From Phoma sp. XZ068 (lineage: Eukaryota > Ascomycota > Dothideomycetes > Pleosporales > Didymellaceae), in contig RBKR01000027.1 in assembly GCA_004835665.1 (NCBI GenBank), forward strand, positions 558,001 through 622,000: a DNA stretch of 64,000 nucleotides. Reading direction: 5' to 3'. Position 1 is the stretch's first letter. The number at the start of each line of letters is the position of its first letter. Positions 11,480 through 22,251 of this stretch are shown here, one piece after another. The notes under the pieces are model-generated. The model was given only the letters and a program-made list of their open reading frames with translations, did no database searches and was not told the origin of the DNA. Made by a program: the position numbers and the translations under genes.

Positions 11480-12831
11480 ATGGCAAACAATTTCAAGGTT
11501 GAGCCCCTGGTCCATCCTTCAGGGAAAAAATGCGAGGTATGAGATGAACTCACGCATATTTCTTGTTCTCTGCTCATGCTTCTCCATGTAGTTTGGGGCT
11601 GTCGTCACTGGCCTCGATCTAAACCATTTCACGGAAGAAACGGTGGCACAGTTGCGAAAAGCAACTTGGGAGTACAAACTCCTCATCCTCAAAGGCCAAC
11701 ATAACCTCGAACCTAAGCGTGGTTGGGAACTGCTGCAGCAGCTCGATCCAGACTCTAAAAAGATAGATAATACTACGTTCGCCCGTGCATTTTACCCCAA
11801 AGATGGGATAGTGGTAAGTCTCAAGAGAAGGATGGATTGAGACAACAAAAGCTTGGCAAAGCGCTGATAGATCCTCATGCCAGTATTAGCTATGTTGAAG
11901 TTCCTGACGCCGGTGCCTTCGTATTTATCGGCAAAGGCCCTCAAGATGACCCGCGCTACGGCAAGCCGGGCCTCAACATGGGCGACAGCAACTTCAACCA
12001 GTATTACAGCATGCCGCTCGCGGACGAGGACTTTGAAGCCGGACGCACCCGCTTCCACTGGTGGCATACGGACGGAACCTATTGGCAATACGATCCCCCT
12101 ACTTTTACCATGCTCCGGCCGATCAAGTTCCCGACGGAGGGCTTACAGACGCAGACGGTGGAGTGGGCTGACGGTTCGGGTCAGAGCATGGAAGTGAAGC
12201 CCGGCCGCACGGCTTTTGTGGACGTCGAGCAACTGTATGAGATGCTGAGCGATGAGGAAAAGAACACAGTGGACCACAGTTGGGTTGAGTACATGTATTG
12301 GCCCTACGAATGGATTAAGGGTTGCCGTGGGGCTCCAAACGGTCTCGGTGTAGCAAATGAAGGCAGGGAGCTGTCAGATGAAGAGATGGAGAAAATTGAG
12401 GATACGAATAAGGAATATCAGAAAAAGGTACGTTTGTTCTATGAAGAAACTCTATGGGTCTTATCCTGAGGCAATTGTAGTACCCAATGGTCTGGGTCAA
12501 CCCTGTCACGGGTAAGAGATCTTTCCAGGTGCAGCACAATTTGGCTCGCCGGTTGTTCATCCGCCATGGCCCAAATGATACTCCGAAGATCATTGATAAC
12601 CTTGGAGAAGTAAGAGCGTTTTTGGACGATATTCAGGCGAGGATCATCAAACCTGAGTACATTTGGGTGGGACCTGAGGAAGAACATGATGTGCTGCTCT
12701 TTCAGAACTATGGACTTTTCCACACGAAGATTGATTATCCGATTAGTTACGGTGTCAGGACAGTGCAACAGGGCTGGCTGCCTGGCGGTAAGGGTCCCAT
12801 GGGCCCGGTACCGATTCCAGGAGAAGATTAA
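11480..12831 (+). CDS. XanA-like Fe(II)/2-oxoglutarate-dependent dioxygenase
   Basis: Predicted 401-aa TauD-superfamily enzyme most like the fungal xanthine/2OG dioxygenase (XanA) branch, judged from remembered family features such as the long insert with an MLSDEEK-like helix and the KYPMVWVNPVTG strand. Exons: 11480-11536, 11592-11813, 11852-12427 and 12481-12831. The second intron is only 38 bp (gtaagt...caaaag), but it is the only nearby acceptor that keeps frame. Iron ligands are His-x-Asp in WWHTDG (about residue 164) and a distal His in NYGLFHTKID (about residue 366); an Arg follows in the expected 2OG-binding place. Its place between a methyltransferase and a prenyltransferase suggests recruitment to secondary metabolism rather than purine catabolism. 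That is inferred, and a true xanthine dioxygenase remains possible. Confidence 0.82.
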
Positions 12832-13315
12832 ATACAATATCTAGCGTGGTATTATGTATGAACTCATACCAAGACGTGTGTTATTTTCTGTTGGTCAGTC
12901 GTTCTTTTCGTAATCACGTGCTGTCCGAGATTCGGTAGTACGTACAGCAACCGGCAGGCAGTCAATCTCACTTGTTATCGACATTTTGCTTTCAACTTTC
13001 TTTGAAATATGCAGGTACGCTATTTTTTACCTCAAGTTGCTATTTGCTGTTCGCACAATGCAAAATTGGGTTTGAAAATGTTGCTTGGGTTACAGTCTCC
13101 TACGCCCCTTAGTGCGCAACCAGGCTGTAGGTTGCATGAATATGACTGGTGGTCGCCGACTTCCTGATGAAGTTTGAAAGTAAATTCATATTTAATCAAT
13201 GTGCATTCCTCTATATAACAACAAGTTCAATCGCTGAGACCATCCCAAATTCCGTCATAAGTCTGACTATCTAAACGACGTGACGGGGAACCCTTCATGG
13301 CATCGAATCCCAGTC
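12832..13315. other. Intergenic, convergent 3' ends
   Basis: 484 bp between convergent genes; nothing recognised beyond 3' flanks. Confidence 0.5.
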
Positions 13316-14332
13316 TCATAAGTTCGCCATTAACAGCTCACCCACCAAACCGGTCACCAAAACTCCACTTACCCACCACTGACTATGAACGAAAAAGTCC
13401 CTACACCTGCGTGGATCCCACACATTCAACCGGGCCAGCATTACTAATGCGGCAAAAGATGATATGGCGGCGCAAACCTGGAATGGACCACGCTTTAAGC
13501 CGCTCCAAGACACGGCGGCACACAAGAAAACAGCCATGGCGCTTGCAATAGACAGCAGAAACACTTTAGGATGACGACGCACAGCCACCGCGAGGGAGCC
13601 CACACCTACCTTCAGATCATCCTGAATGTCCTGGAAGGCGTAGACGGTATCGTAAGTGATGTTGAAGAGGGTCTGGCAGGCGAACATGGCAATCAGGGCC
13701 TTGTTGCGGTCCTGGGCGTTTAGGTTGGTGGCCGAGCCCGCTCCAAAGGGACCGTCAACGACGGCAGCGTCGACCAAGAAGACAGCCCAGCCTACAGCCG
13801 TGCCGAGGAATAGTTGGGGAAAGTTGCAGAAGCGCTTCATGAAAGGGTAGATAAGCGCGAGGACAGTTGTCAGCAGGGCATGTTGACCCGCACGGGCTGG
13901 CAGTGTGGTGTAAAACAGGACGTGGCGCGCGACAATGAGGATGAGAGTTGTAGTGATGGCGTCTGGCGTCTTTAAGGCACCGCGGGCAACTGGCCGCTTC
14001 TTGCAGCGCTCAACTTGCCGATCGAGGTCTTGGTCGACAGTGTCATTCCAGGCACAGCCGAAGCTGCGGGCGATCAGACAGTCCAGCAGGAATATGGCGC
14101 TCAACTGAACCCAGGCGGCCGCAGAGAGGACTGTCGGGTTGGTTAAATTGACTGAGTAGAGGAAGCCGATGAGATAGGGGAAGTAGACCCCTACGAGACC
14201 AGCGGGCTTGCTGAAGCGCGTGAGCTCCAAGTAAGGTCTCCAGGAAGGATTTTGTGCCGCTTCTTTGGGCCTTGACGAGGTGGACGTCAGTCTGGTAGGC
14301 GCTGTCTCGACAAGTGTGTACTGGATCGACAT
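13316..14332 (-). CDS. UbiA-family aromatic prenyltransferase
   Basis: Intronless 338-aa integral membrane prenyltransferase with about eight hydrophobic helices. It couples a polyprenyl diphosphate to an aromatic acceptor. The first Asp-rich motif, NDTVDQDLD (about residues 96-104), and the second, YAFQDIQDD (about residues 231-239), are both complete. These bind the Mg-diphosphate of the donor. Homologues are 4-hydroxybenzoate polyprenyltransferase (ubiquinone) and the farnesyl transferases of fungal meroterpenoid clusters such as those for austinol and terretonin. Location beside a BVMO, a methyltransferase and 2OG dioxygenases favours the meroterpenoid role. The start is ATG 14332; the open frame extends further upstream only to a TTG codon. 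The residual alternative is a Coq2 paralogue, but no mitochondrial presequence is evident. Confidence 0.93.
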   Translation of the reverse strand: MSIQYTLVETAPTRLTSTSSRPKEAAQNPSWRPYLELTRFSKPAGLVGVYFPYLIGFLYSVNLTNPTVLSAAAWVQLSAIFLLDCLIARSFGCAWNDTVDQDLDRQVERCKKRPVARGALKTPDAITTTLILIVARHVLFYTTLPARAGQHALLTTVLALIYPFMKRFCNFPQLFLGTAVGWAVFLVDAAVVDGPFGAGSATNLNAQDRNKALIAMFACQTLFNITYDTVYAFQDIQDDLKVGVGSLAVAVRRHPKVFLLSIASAMAVFLCAAVSWSGLKRGPFQVCAAISSFAALVMLARLNVWDPRRCRDFFVHSQWWVSGVLVTGLVGELLMANL

Positions 14333-16209
14333 GTTGGCTATGGAATAGCTGAGATATGCAAGCTTGGAAGGTATTTCAGCAAGAGACAAAGGTTGGAACG
14401 AGTTGTCTCTGGGCCTCCCTACATCTCGAGTGCGAGCGACTTCTTAAACTGGCAATACTTTCAGGACTTCAGGCTCTCAGATTCGTGTTGCGCCCCATAT
14501 TTTCCGTGTTTCAATGCGTGATTTGCTCGGCATACCAGGCTCATCGGGATGTTTGAGGGGTTATCGGTGCATTTGTTGTGGAAGACATTGTGGAGCAAGA
14601 CGTCACCGCCAACTTCCGAGTACTTTACCCAATCAGGCAGTCACCATCTACCCAGTGTACTTGGAGCAAAGAAGTTGCAAAAGAGATAGCGACTTCATCG
14701 GGACATATAGAGTGTGGCCGATGTTGTTGATACTAGCATGAGCTAAATATAGTGGGAGACTGGACGAAACCCAAGACTCCGCTGTTTTACAAGAGAACAG
14801 TTCACACTTTTGACAGTATCATGAGACTATATATTATATTATAGATAATCTAAGTTGGACTCTACAGTTGTTTTGGGATCTCGTTGGGCCTCTTGTGCGT
14901 TGCTCCAGCACTCGATTAGGATCTTATAAATCTGATGAGAAGTGGTTTCTTTGGCCTCGGCGAGTAGAACTTCATGTACTGCTTTCATACCAATCACGCA
15001 TCTAGCCTGTAGTAAAGAACCAGGAGTAACATGCATCAATCATTGCACGTTTAGAACAGGGCCAAGTCCCATAGCACATGCTTTCAAATATTGGGTCAAT
15101 ACTCTTTGCTCGAGGATGTGTGGTTGCTTTCCTGAACCCATATAAGAACGTTCAGATATTGATCTTTAGATCTCGTAAATGCCGAAAGGCGTTCAGCTAA
15201 GAATCCGGTGGCCATCGAAGTGGAACAAATGACATCAAATAATCATAAGCGATGAGCTAATAGCTCGCTGAAACCGTGGATATTGTGTTCCTTTTCGAGA
15301 AATTTACGACCTGGATTGGAGTTTTTTGTTCTGCTTTGGTTTGTTGTGGGAGGAGGAGGAAGAGGAGGGGGAGGGGTTATTGCCTTCGAAAATGGTTACC
15401 GTTTGTGACAATAGAATCACATCGTATACATCTTTATCAAAGCTGATAGGCCGACGATGTACCGATGTCAAAACAAACTGATAAGCATAATATGATGCGT
15501 TGCGATTCGATGTGACTCTTCCAGCTGATATTAACGACGGAGCTGGTCACTATAAGAGAGATCGATGATCTTGCGAGCTGCCTGATGTATGCACGTTTCT
15601 AAAAACAGGAGATATTGTAGGATCAAAAAACTTAGGGTCAAACTGATGCTAGTAAATATCACGACAAATATATTGCGTGTTCGACCTAGTTACAATAACA
15701 CCTGCTGACGTGGGGAGCGTTGCATTCTAGAGACGGCTAAGTTGATATCAGGATGACTTGACACGCGCCACCGACTAGTCTTGTCAGTGGTGTGAGTACG
15801 CAGGTAAGATGGGACGTGGGACGCTCGGGCACATGAGAGGCCAAAGACGAACGTGATGCAGACTAGCGTCAAATCTCACGGTTCAGGTAACCCCATCCCC
15901 GCACTAGAGACAAACCACGGAGCATTTTCGCCATTGTCGGATTCCGACACCACATGATCGCAACATCATGGCAAGCATACTTTCACTTTCTCCCCTGCCG
16001 AGCCGGTTCGTACGAAGGGTGGGCAAATACGGTGGAAGAAGGGGAGAAGCGCATTGAAATGGGAATGATAAGAAGCTTCGATTGCCAATTGGCTTCAAAT
16101 CGAGTATTTGGTGCACAGCCCGTCATTGCCACTACAGACGTCTGAAACTCATCGCCTCTTACCCAAGTGTCTTGTTGTTTAAAGTCTCTATCTGTTGAAG
16201 GAAACACAA
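14333..16209. other. Divergent promoter region, UbiA / BVMO
   Basis: 1.88 kb between divergent genes. A 66-codon minus-strand frame ending near 14839 has no family match and no convincing splice extension. The AG-rich stretch at about 15348-15376 is a short purine tract. A TCG-N5-CGA site occurs at 15937-15947. A small terpene-cyclase-like gene was looked for and not found. Confidence 0.5.
15937..15947. promoter_or_regulatory. TCG-N5-CGA site upstream of the BVMO
   Basis: TCGGATTCCGA is a fully symmetric AflR-type palindrome 263 bp before the monooxygenase ATG and could also serve the divergent prenyltransferase. Confidence 0.5.
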
Positions 16210-18123
16210 ATGGCTGTCCCCGATCCTGCCGAGCTCGAAGCACGCTACGCACAGGAGCGTGACAAGCGACTGCGACCCGAGGGCATGCAGCAGTATGCCC
16301 GTCTGCCCAGCGAAGAAGATAAGCCGCTCTCAGATGACCCCTGGGTTTGCCAAGAGCAGCAACAGGATGCACAACAGGAAAGGGGTCCTCTCAAGGACGG
16401 CGACGACATTCAGTTCCTCATCATCGGCGCAGGTCACGTGGGGCTACTGGCAGGAGGACGGCTGGTAGAGGCGGGCTTCTCGGCGAAGGGAATATGTCTG
16501 GTGGATGTAGCGGGAGGGTTCGGTGGGACATGGTACTGGAACCGGTATCCAGGCCTGCAATGTGATGTGGAGAGCTATATTTACATGCCTTTCCTTGAGG
16601 AAACAGGCTTCAAGCCCGCACGCAAGTATGCATCGGGCGAAGAGATCCGCCTACACTGCGAGCGCGTAGCATCGCACTTCGAGCTGCGCGGGCAATTCTC
16701 GACACGCGTGCTCAGTGCGACATGGGACGAGGGGCGGCGGCGTTGGGTGGTCCGCATGCGTAAGGAGTATGGCGATGGTGAGGAAATGACTGTCTTCTCA
16801 CAGTTTGTGATTCCAGCCAGCACGCTCTTCACGTCACCCAGAATGCCCAAATTCGCCGGCTTCGACGAGCTGCGCGCTAACATTCCCGTGTTCCACACGG
16901 CGCGCTGGGACTTCAATTGCACTGGTGGCTCGCCGTTGGACGCGACTCTCTCCAAGCTGCAGGGCAAACGCGTCGGCGTCATTGGAACGGGTGCAACCGC
17001 GGTGCAGGTAGTGCCGCAGGTAGCACGCTGGGCCGGCCAACTACACGTCTTTCAGCGCACACCCTCTTACTGCGGTCCGCGACGCCAGCAGGACACTGAT
17101 GATAGCACATGGGCACGTGACGTGGCAACGGGACCTGGCTGGCAACGCGCTCGCCGACTCAATTTTGACACCTTCTTTGATGGCGAGAAGCACGCAGCGG
17201 ACCACCCAGATCTTGTCGCCGACGGCTGGACACAAATGGCGCGCGGCTTTGCAGGCTTTATCGGGGGGCCGCGCCTCGTCACGCCTAAAAACGTAGAAGA
17301 GCACGCCCGCGCGCTGTATGAGATGGACACGCCACTGGCAGAGCAGACGCGAGCACTGGTGCGACAAATTGTGGTGGCAGACTCATCAACGGCCGCGCGG
17401 CTGCAGCCATGGTATCCTATGTGGTGCAAACGACCTACCTTTCAGGACGAATACCTGCCTGCCTTCAATCAGCCAAATGTCACGCTCGTAGACACAGACG
17501 GCAAAGGCGTGGAGAGGTGCACACCGCGAGGCCTCGTCGCGAACGGGGTCGAGTACGAACTCGACGTGCTGATTCTCGCCACGGGCTTCATGCTGGCCAC
17601 AGGGGAAAATGCGGCGCCTGCCGAGCTCTTTGGCATACCCGTCGTCGGCCGCAACGGCCGCCGTCTCAAGGACAAATATGGCTCTGCCGACTTTGGCACT
17701 CTGCACGGCATTGCCACAAATGGCTTCCCCAACCTGCTCTATCCCGCTCTAGGTGGCGGACCTGGCTCGCCAAATCTTACCGCCACGTTCGACCTCGAGG
17801 CCACACATCTCGCCAATGTGTTGAAGGAGGCTGCGAGCCGCGTTCCGGAGCCCACACAGCTTGTCATCGAGCCGACCAAGCAAGCAGAAGATGCGTGGAC
17901 GGATGAGATAGAGGGGCGGTCGCTGTGGTACTCTGGCGTGATCGGCTGCACGCCGGGCTACTTCAACCACGAGGGTGCCACATTGAATCTTGCTCTTGCT
18001 GGCGCTGACAAGCGGCGGTTGGCAATGAGAAGGGTGCTTCATGGTGGTGGAATGGCCATGTACGAGCGCATTGTGCGCGAATACGATGCGAAGGGCGACA
18101 TTGAAGGCTTCGAGGTGTCGTGA
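16210..18123 (+). CDS. FAD-dependent Baeyer-Villiger-type monooxygenase
   Basis: Intronless 637-aa class B flavoprotein monooxygenase that would insert oxygen next to a ketone using NADPH and O2. An N-terminal extension of about 65 residues precedes the FAD Rossmann loop GAGHVG (about residue 73). The GGTWYWNRYPG block, conserved in BVMOs, follows. A second Rossmann motif, GTGATAVQ, for NADPH lies near residue 259. The family fingerprint is only half present: the HTARWD part is clear (His about residue 229), but the preceding F-x-G positions are Ala and Ile. Length and N-terminal extension resemble fungal meroterpenoid BVMOs (AusB/AusC type) more than short cyclohexanone monooxygenases. ATG 16210 is the first in-frame start; the upstream open frame begins with TTG. 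An AflR-type site lies in the promoter. Confidence 0.92.
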   Translation: MAVPDPAELEARYAQERDKRLRPEGMQQYARLPSEEDKPLSDDPWVCQEQQQDAQQERGPLKDGDDIQFLIIGAGHVGLLAGGRLVEAGFSAKGICLVDVAGGFGGTWYWNRYPGLQCDVESYIYMPFLEETGFKPARKYASGEEIRLHCERVASHFELRGQFSTRVLSATWDEGRRRWVVRMRKEYGDGEEMTVFSQFVIPASTLFTSPRMPKFAGFDELRANIPVFHTARWDFNCTGGSPLDATLSKLQGKRVGVIGTGATAVQVVPQVARWAGQLHVFQRTPSYCGPRRQQDTDDSTWARDVATGPGWQRARRLNFDTFFDGEKHAADHPDLVADGWTQMARGFAGFIGGPRLVTPKNVEEHARALYEMDTPLAEQTRALVRQIVVADSSTAARLQPWYPMWCKRPTFQDEYLPAFNQPNVTLVDTDGKGVERCTPRGLVANGVEYELDVLILATGFMLATGENAAPAELFGIPVVGRNGRRLKDKYGSADFGTLHGIATNGFPNLLYPALGGGPGSPNLTATFDLEATHLANVLKEAASRVPEPTQLVIEPTKQAEDAWTDEIEGRSLWYSGVIGCTPGYFNHEGATLNLALAGADKRRLAMRRVLHGGGMAMYERIVREYDAKGDIEGFEVS

Positions 18124-19479
18124 AAGTGCGATCGCTTTCAGCTATGTTAATAAACGGAATCTAATGCTGAATGGTATCTCTACTGTAGATGTACTGATTC
18201 AAATGCATTATTCAGCCCGAGAAAAACGCAGAAATCGCTTTGAACCTAACAAGTATAAACTGAAAAGCTATTGCCATTAGTATACACTCTAGTCTTGATA
18301 ATCAAATAACCTGAACGTACACGTAACTATCTATCTTCGCATTGCTTGTCAATGACGAACGCTCCCACGACGCGCATCCCCAGCCCCTCCTGCGACGCTG
18401 TTTGAACCATACTGAAAATCGAGACATCAGCCCCAGCCTGTAGACGAGTGCATTGCGCAGCTCAACAGCGGTTAGCGATGATGCCACAGTGCACAGGCGT
18501 TTCCGTTGAATCTATAGCATCGATGGAAATCATGAAGATATTTTATCAATCTTGGTAACAATAACGGCACTGGTGAGTGCGATGCCATCTTGGAGGGAGC
18601 CTGGAGGTGCTAGCCTCAGTATTGAGACAATTCATAATAGAAGCTAAGTCTGCCGTTATATATTCTCTAAGGTTTGCCTAATTAATGTAGACTAGTCTAT
18701 CTAGAAAAGTCTGTTTTAATCTAGGCGCGATAGCTGCTAAGGCGCACAGTTTCGGGTTTAAGCCACCGCTACACCATTATATGTTACGTAGCTAGAACTT
18801 ACATAATTATTATACCCATTTATAACCTAGTCTACTTATATCTTACCTTACTAAGATCTAACGAAGCGGCTCGGTGGTTTCCAGCAGTCCTTTACTATCG
18901 CTATTACGGCTCTACCCTTTCTGCTAGGTATTGTTTCTGCTGTTAAGATGAACTTCTTAAGATCCTCATCTCTACACCCAGCTCACTCACAGTTTTCTAC
19001 GTGTTGGATAAAGACAGGACAGCTTCTCATTGGGCTTGAGATGCCAAGGTGAACGCAATAACTAATGCGGGGTAAGTGTTCCGTACATTAACCCAAAGGG
19101 TTCTAACCTGCAAGATAGTGTTTGGCGAGAACTTAGAAGTGAGACCAAACTCGCTGCTTACTTGGCTTCGGGCTTTACTGCCAAGGATCAAGGGGAACAA
19201 GACAAGCGCCTAGCCCACTTTGTCTGCGAACAGTGAAATCTCGCTAAAAGTGCCTACGCATTGCCTAGGCTGACAACACTAACGACAAGAGTGCCAACAT
19301 ATAGCGAGCGTTAGCGGGCCAGCCCAGCCTTTCAGCTGGGGTGATGCTGTCTTCGTTTTCTGCAAAGTCTCATCCAGTGCGACACGGGCCCTTTTCGCGT
19401 GAGTATTTAGCGTTTTGTCCAGAAACCATTTCTACAAGGCCGCATACTGTTTTTTCCGCCGGGTTCGCTAACCTCAAAC
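18124..19479. other. Gene-poor intergenic tract at cluster edge
   Basis: 1.36 kb without a supported gene. It includes the TA-dinucleotide-rich tract described separately and marks the likely downstream boundary of the metabolite cluster. Confidence 0.5.
18600..18960. repeat. TA-rich, RIP-like relic tract
   Basis: By eye the tract is dense in TpA steps (ctag, ttat, taat) with few CpA/TpG pairs and no long open frame. This is the pattern left by RIP on old repeats. No terminal repeats or transposase remnants were recognised, so the parent element is unknown. Dinucleotide indices were not computed. Confidence 0.35.
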
Positions 19480-20334
19480 ATGGTGTCGTTTACACGTCTG
19501 TTCGTCGCTACAGCGACTATCGTGGCCACTAACTCAGAACCTACGCTTGCAGCTGCCCTTGAGAAGCGTATTGATTGCGGGAAGGTTGAGGGGGCTTTTA
19601 GCCTTCTTAAACACCTTGGCGGGCCGGCAATCTCATTTTGCAACTCCTATATTGAAGTCCCCAAGACGACAACAAAGACAACAACGACGACCCCAGTAAT
19701 GTGAGTGGCATGCACTATTAGGTTTACGTATGCTGACATGCCACAGTACAAAGGTCACCTCTGTGAAGACTATAACCGTTACAAGTACGGCATGTCCTGC
19801 TTCGACAAAGCACAACCGTCGAGGGGCAATCCAATTTGCAAAGCCTGCTGCCGGAGGTGTAGAGAAGCGCGACAATATTTCACTTCTGTTCAGGGGTTTT
19901 GCGGCCGCCAAAATCTCTCAGGCATGCAGCTGTCTCAATATTCAGCCAAAGGCTACGACTACTTTCACCGTGACCGCCCCTAGATCTGTAAATCGTGCCC
20001 TTCCTTGTACTCTTGTCATTTGGTCTGTCCCGGTTGCTGACTGAGTTAGACAAAGAAAGTTGTCTCTACGAAAACCAAGTGCGTTGTCGGTCAGGGGACC
20101 TGTGTTGCCACCAACGGAGATTGCACGCGGACACGACAAAACGAGGAATGCTGCTCCGGGTTCTGTCAGACGTTTCCGAGAGACGGTAACTCTATATGTG
20201 TCCTTTCATGCGATGCAAATGGCAGCCCTTGCCCATTTCTACCCGAGTCCACTGCTCCCTTCAATTGTTGTAGCGGTTTCTGTGAGCATCCTGAAAATGA
20301 TGGCCCTGACGGGACCTGCCAGTCTGCTGCATAG
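19480..20334 (+). CDS. Secreted cysteine-rich protein with two CCSGFC modules
   Basis: Predicted 246-aa secreted protein; no named family recognised. Exons 19480-19700, 19747-19987 and 20056-20334 join in frame. The introns are 46 and 68 bp, with gtgagt and gtaaat donors. The N-terminus (MVSFTRLFVATATIVAT...) is a signal peptide ending near LAAALEKR, where the KR is a Kex2-type site. A second KR (VEKR) follows mid-protein. Between lie a Cys pair and a Thr/Lys-rich linker likely to be O-glycosylated. The C-terminal third contains about twelve cysteines in two repeats centred on CCSGFC, resembling the spacing of small knottin-like folds. Together these traits fit a processed cysteine-rich effector or antimicrobial-type peptide precursor. 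Function is not established. It lies in a gene-poor tract, as effectors often do. Confidence 0.75.
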
Positions 20335-22251
20335 GCGCTAGACACTAGTAGACTGGATTAATATCTAAATCCTACCTACCATTCATCCAAATCAAGCATC
20401 GATCCAACCTGTTGTTCTTCCCTATGAGGTTGAAGTCATCCCTTGAGCCACCCCGTCAAGGCTCCTCACAAACTCCTCTATGATACCTATTATGATACCT
20501 ATTATGTGCCCTACTGCAATTACGGGGTTTGTCTGTGACAAGCCATTGTGCTTGCCGCCCCTCCGCATACGCACGCCACGCACGCTTTAAAGTCAGTCTA
20601 TACCAGAGATTCAACAAACGGATGTTGCACCGCTTTCAAGATACCACCGCATATATGCAGGGCATACTCAAGTATGCCCAATTAAGAGACCCCCCTCGCG
20701 CCGCTATCGATACCGGAGTCGTTTCACAGCTCATGTCTGACTAATTATCAACCCCAAGATGCCAGTAGTGATCCCTGGCTCGGCTACAGAGCCCGGATAG
20801 TCAGGCTGCAGCAACCTGGCAGGCCCATTACGCGTAAATATTCGAATGTGTTTGAAATTGATCGGGAGCATTTTGGGATGTTTCTGCCAATTTACTTTAT
20901 GGTTCGGGTCCCTACGAGGTGACTAAGTTGCATCAACTCTGCCGAAGGATGTGTGCACAGACCCTACAAATAGTGTGTTCACGAGCGACTGGGACATATT
21001 GGACCTTATCCCCCCCTTTTTCTTTCTACATACAAGATACTGTATACAAATAGGCGTCCAAATTATACTTAAGGACAGTTTCTTTTTGTACAGCTCAAGT
21101 TTTAAGAACTAGAAATATTTTCGTCCGAATATTTCCCCACTATTTGACTCAACTTTCAGAACCAAGAAGGAACACAGCAGTTATAGCTATACTCAACAGC
21201 TAGGTCAATGAGAGTAGACAAGAAAATACATTAAGTCAAGCCAGCCTACCAATGGCTAAGCAGAATGGCTCTTACTCCCACTCTGTGGTCTTGCGTCCTG
21301 CTGCATTTACGCAACGCTTATGCAGCCCAAGAGCTAAAAATAGATGTAACAGAAATGATGTAAATCAAGTGCTAACTAAGAGGGTCTCTTGAAGGTAGGA
21401 ATCCGCTTTTGCATGCGATGGTTTGCATGCAGCATACCTGTCGCGAATTACTCCTCTACAGAGCTAGTGCTTCTGGCTCCGTCTAATCTCTGCACCAAGC
21501 ATAGATACCTTTAGAATCTTAGAACACTTGTACTAGGTTGTTTCCCTTTCGATAGATAATCTTATTGTTTGGACATTTGCACTCACGACCCAGTAAAAGC
21601 CCGAGAGTTGGCCTCAGAATGCTGACTGGTCCAGCTGACCACTTGAAGGCAGAAGAGGGCGGTAAAACTGTACACTTTAGTTGATTTCTGCGACACAAGT
21701 AAGGTGGTGTATGTATGTATCCTAGGACTACAACAGTATGTATACGTGAAGTGTCACCCATGACAGTATCTGTACTGTAACCAGTTTTACGTGGCTCACG
21801 GGGCTTTGTAGGCCATGGTTATATATCACATTTCGCACCTTCAAAGTTACTATCTTCTTCCTCATTACACTAATATTTCCGAGCCCGGCTAACAGATCAG
21901 CCTGATCAGCTAATACTTTTGACTGTCGAATTCGTTACGTCCTTCCTCTCGCCATCTTTATTTAACATACATTGTCTTCCGATCGTCCTCAGTCTTGCTA
22001 GCACTGGTTATAGAATTGAGAACCGGCTGCACGCAAGTTCCCTTTGCGTGACAACGGAGGATGTAACTCCATCCGCGAATGCTGTCGCTCCAGCGCTGGG
22101 CCAAAACCTTATAAAGTCAGCCTCGCAGCCATTCCAAAGGCTAGCAAGTCGGGCTGCGATCAGATACGCCCAGGCCAATTTTAGGATCCTAAGGCTGTTA
22201 TTTGGCGAATTACGGGGAAGATGGTGATCCAGTGGCATACATTCGGATCTC

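Noticed and set aside
14839..15039. 66-codon minus-strand frame with a hydrophilic helical look
   Set aside because: No family recognised; upstream frames are closed and no consistent splice extension was found. It could be a relic exon but cannot be supported.
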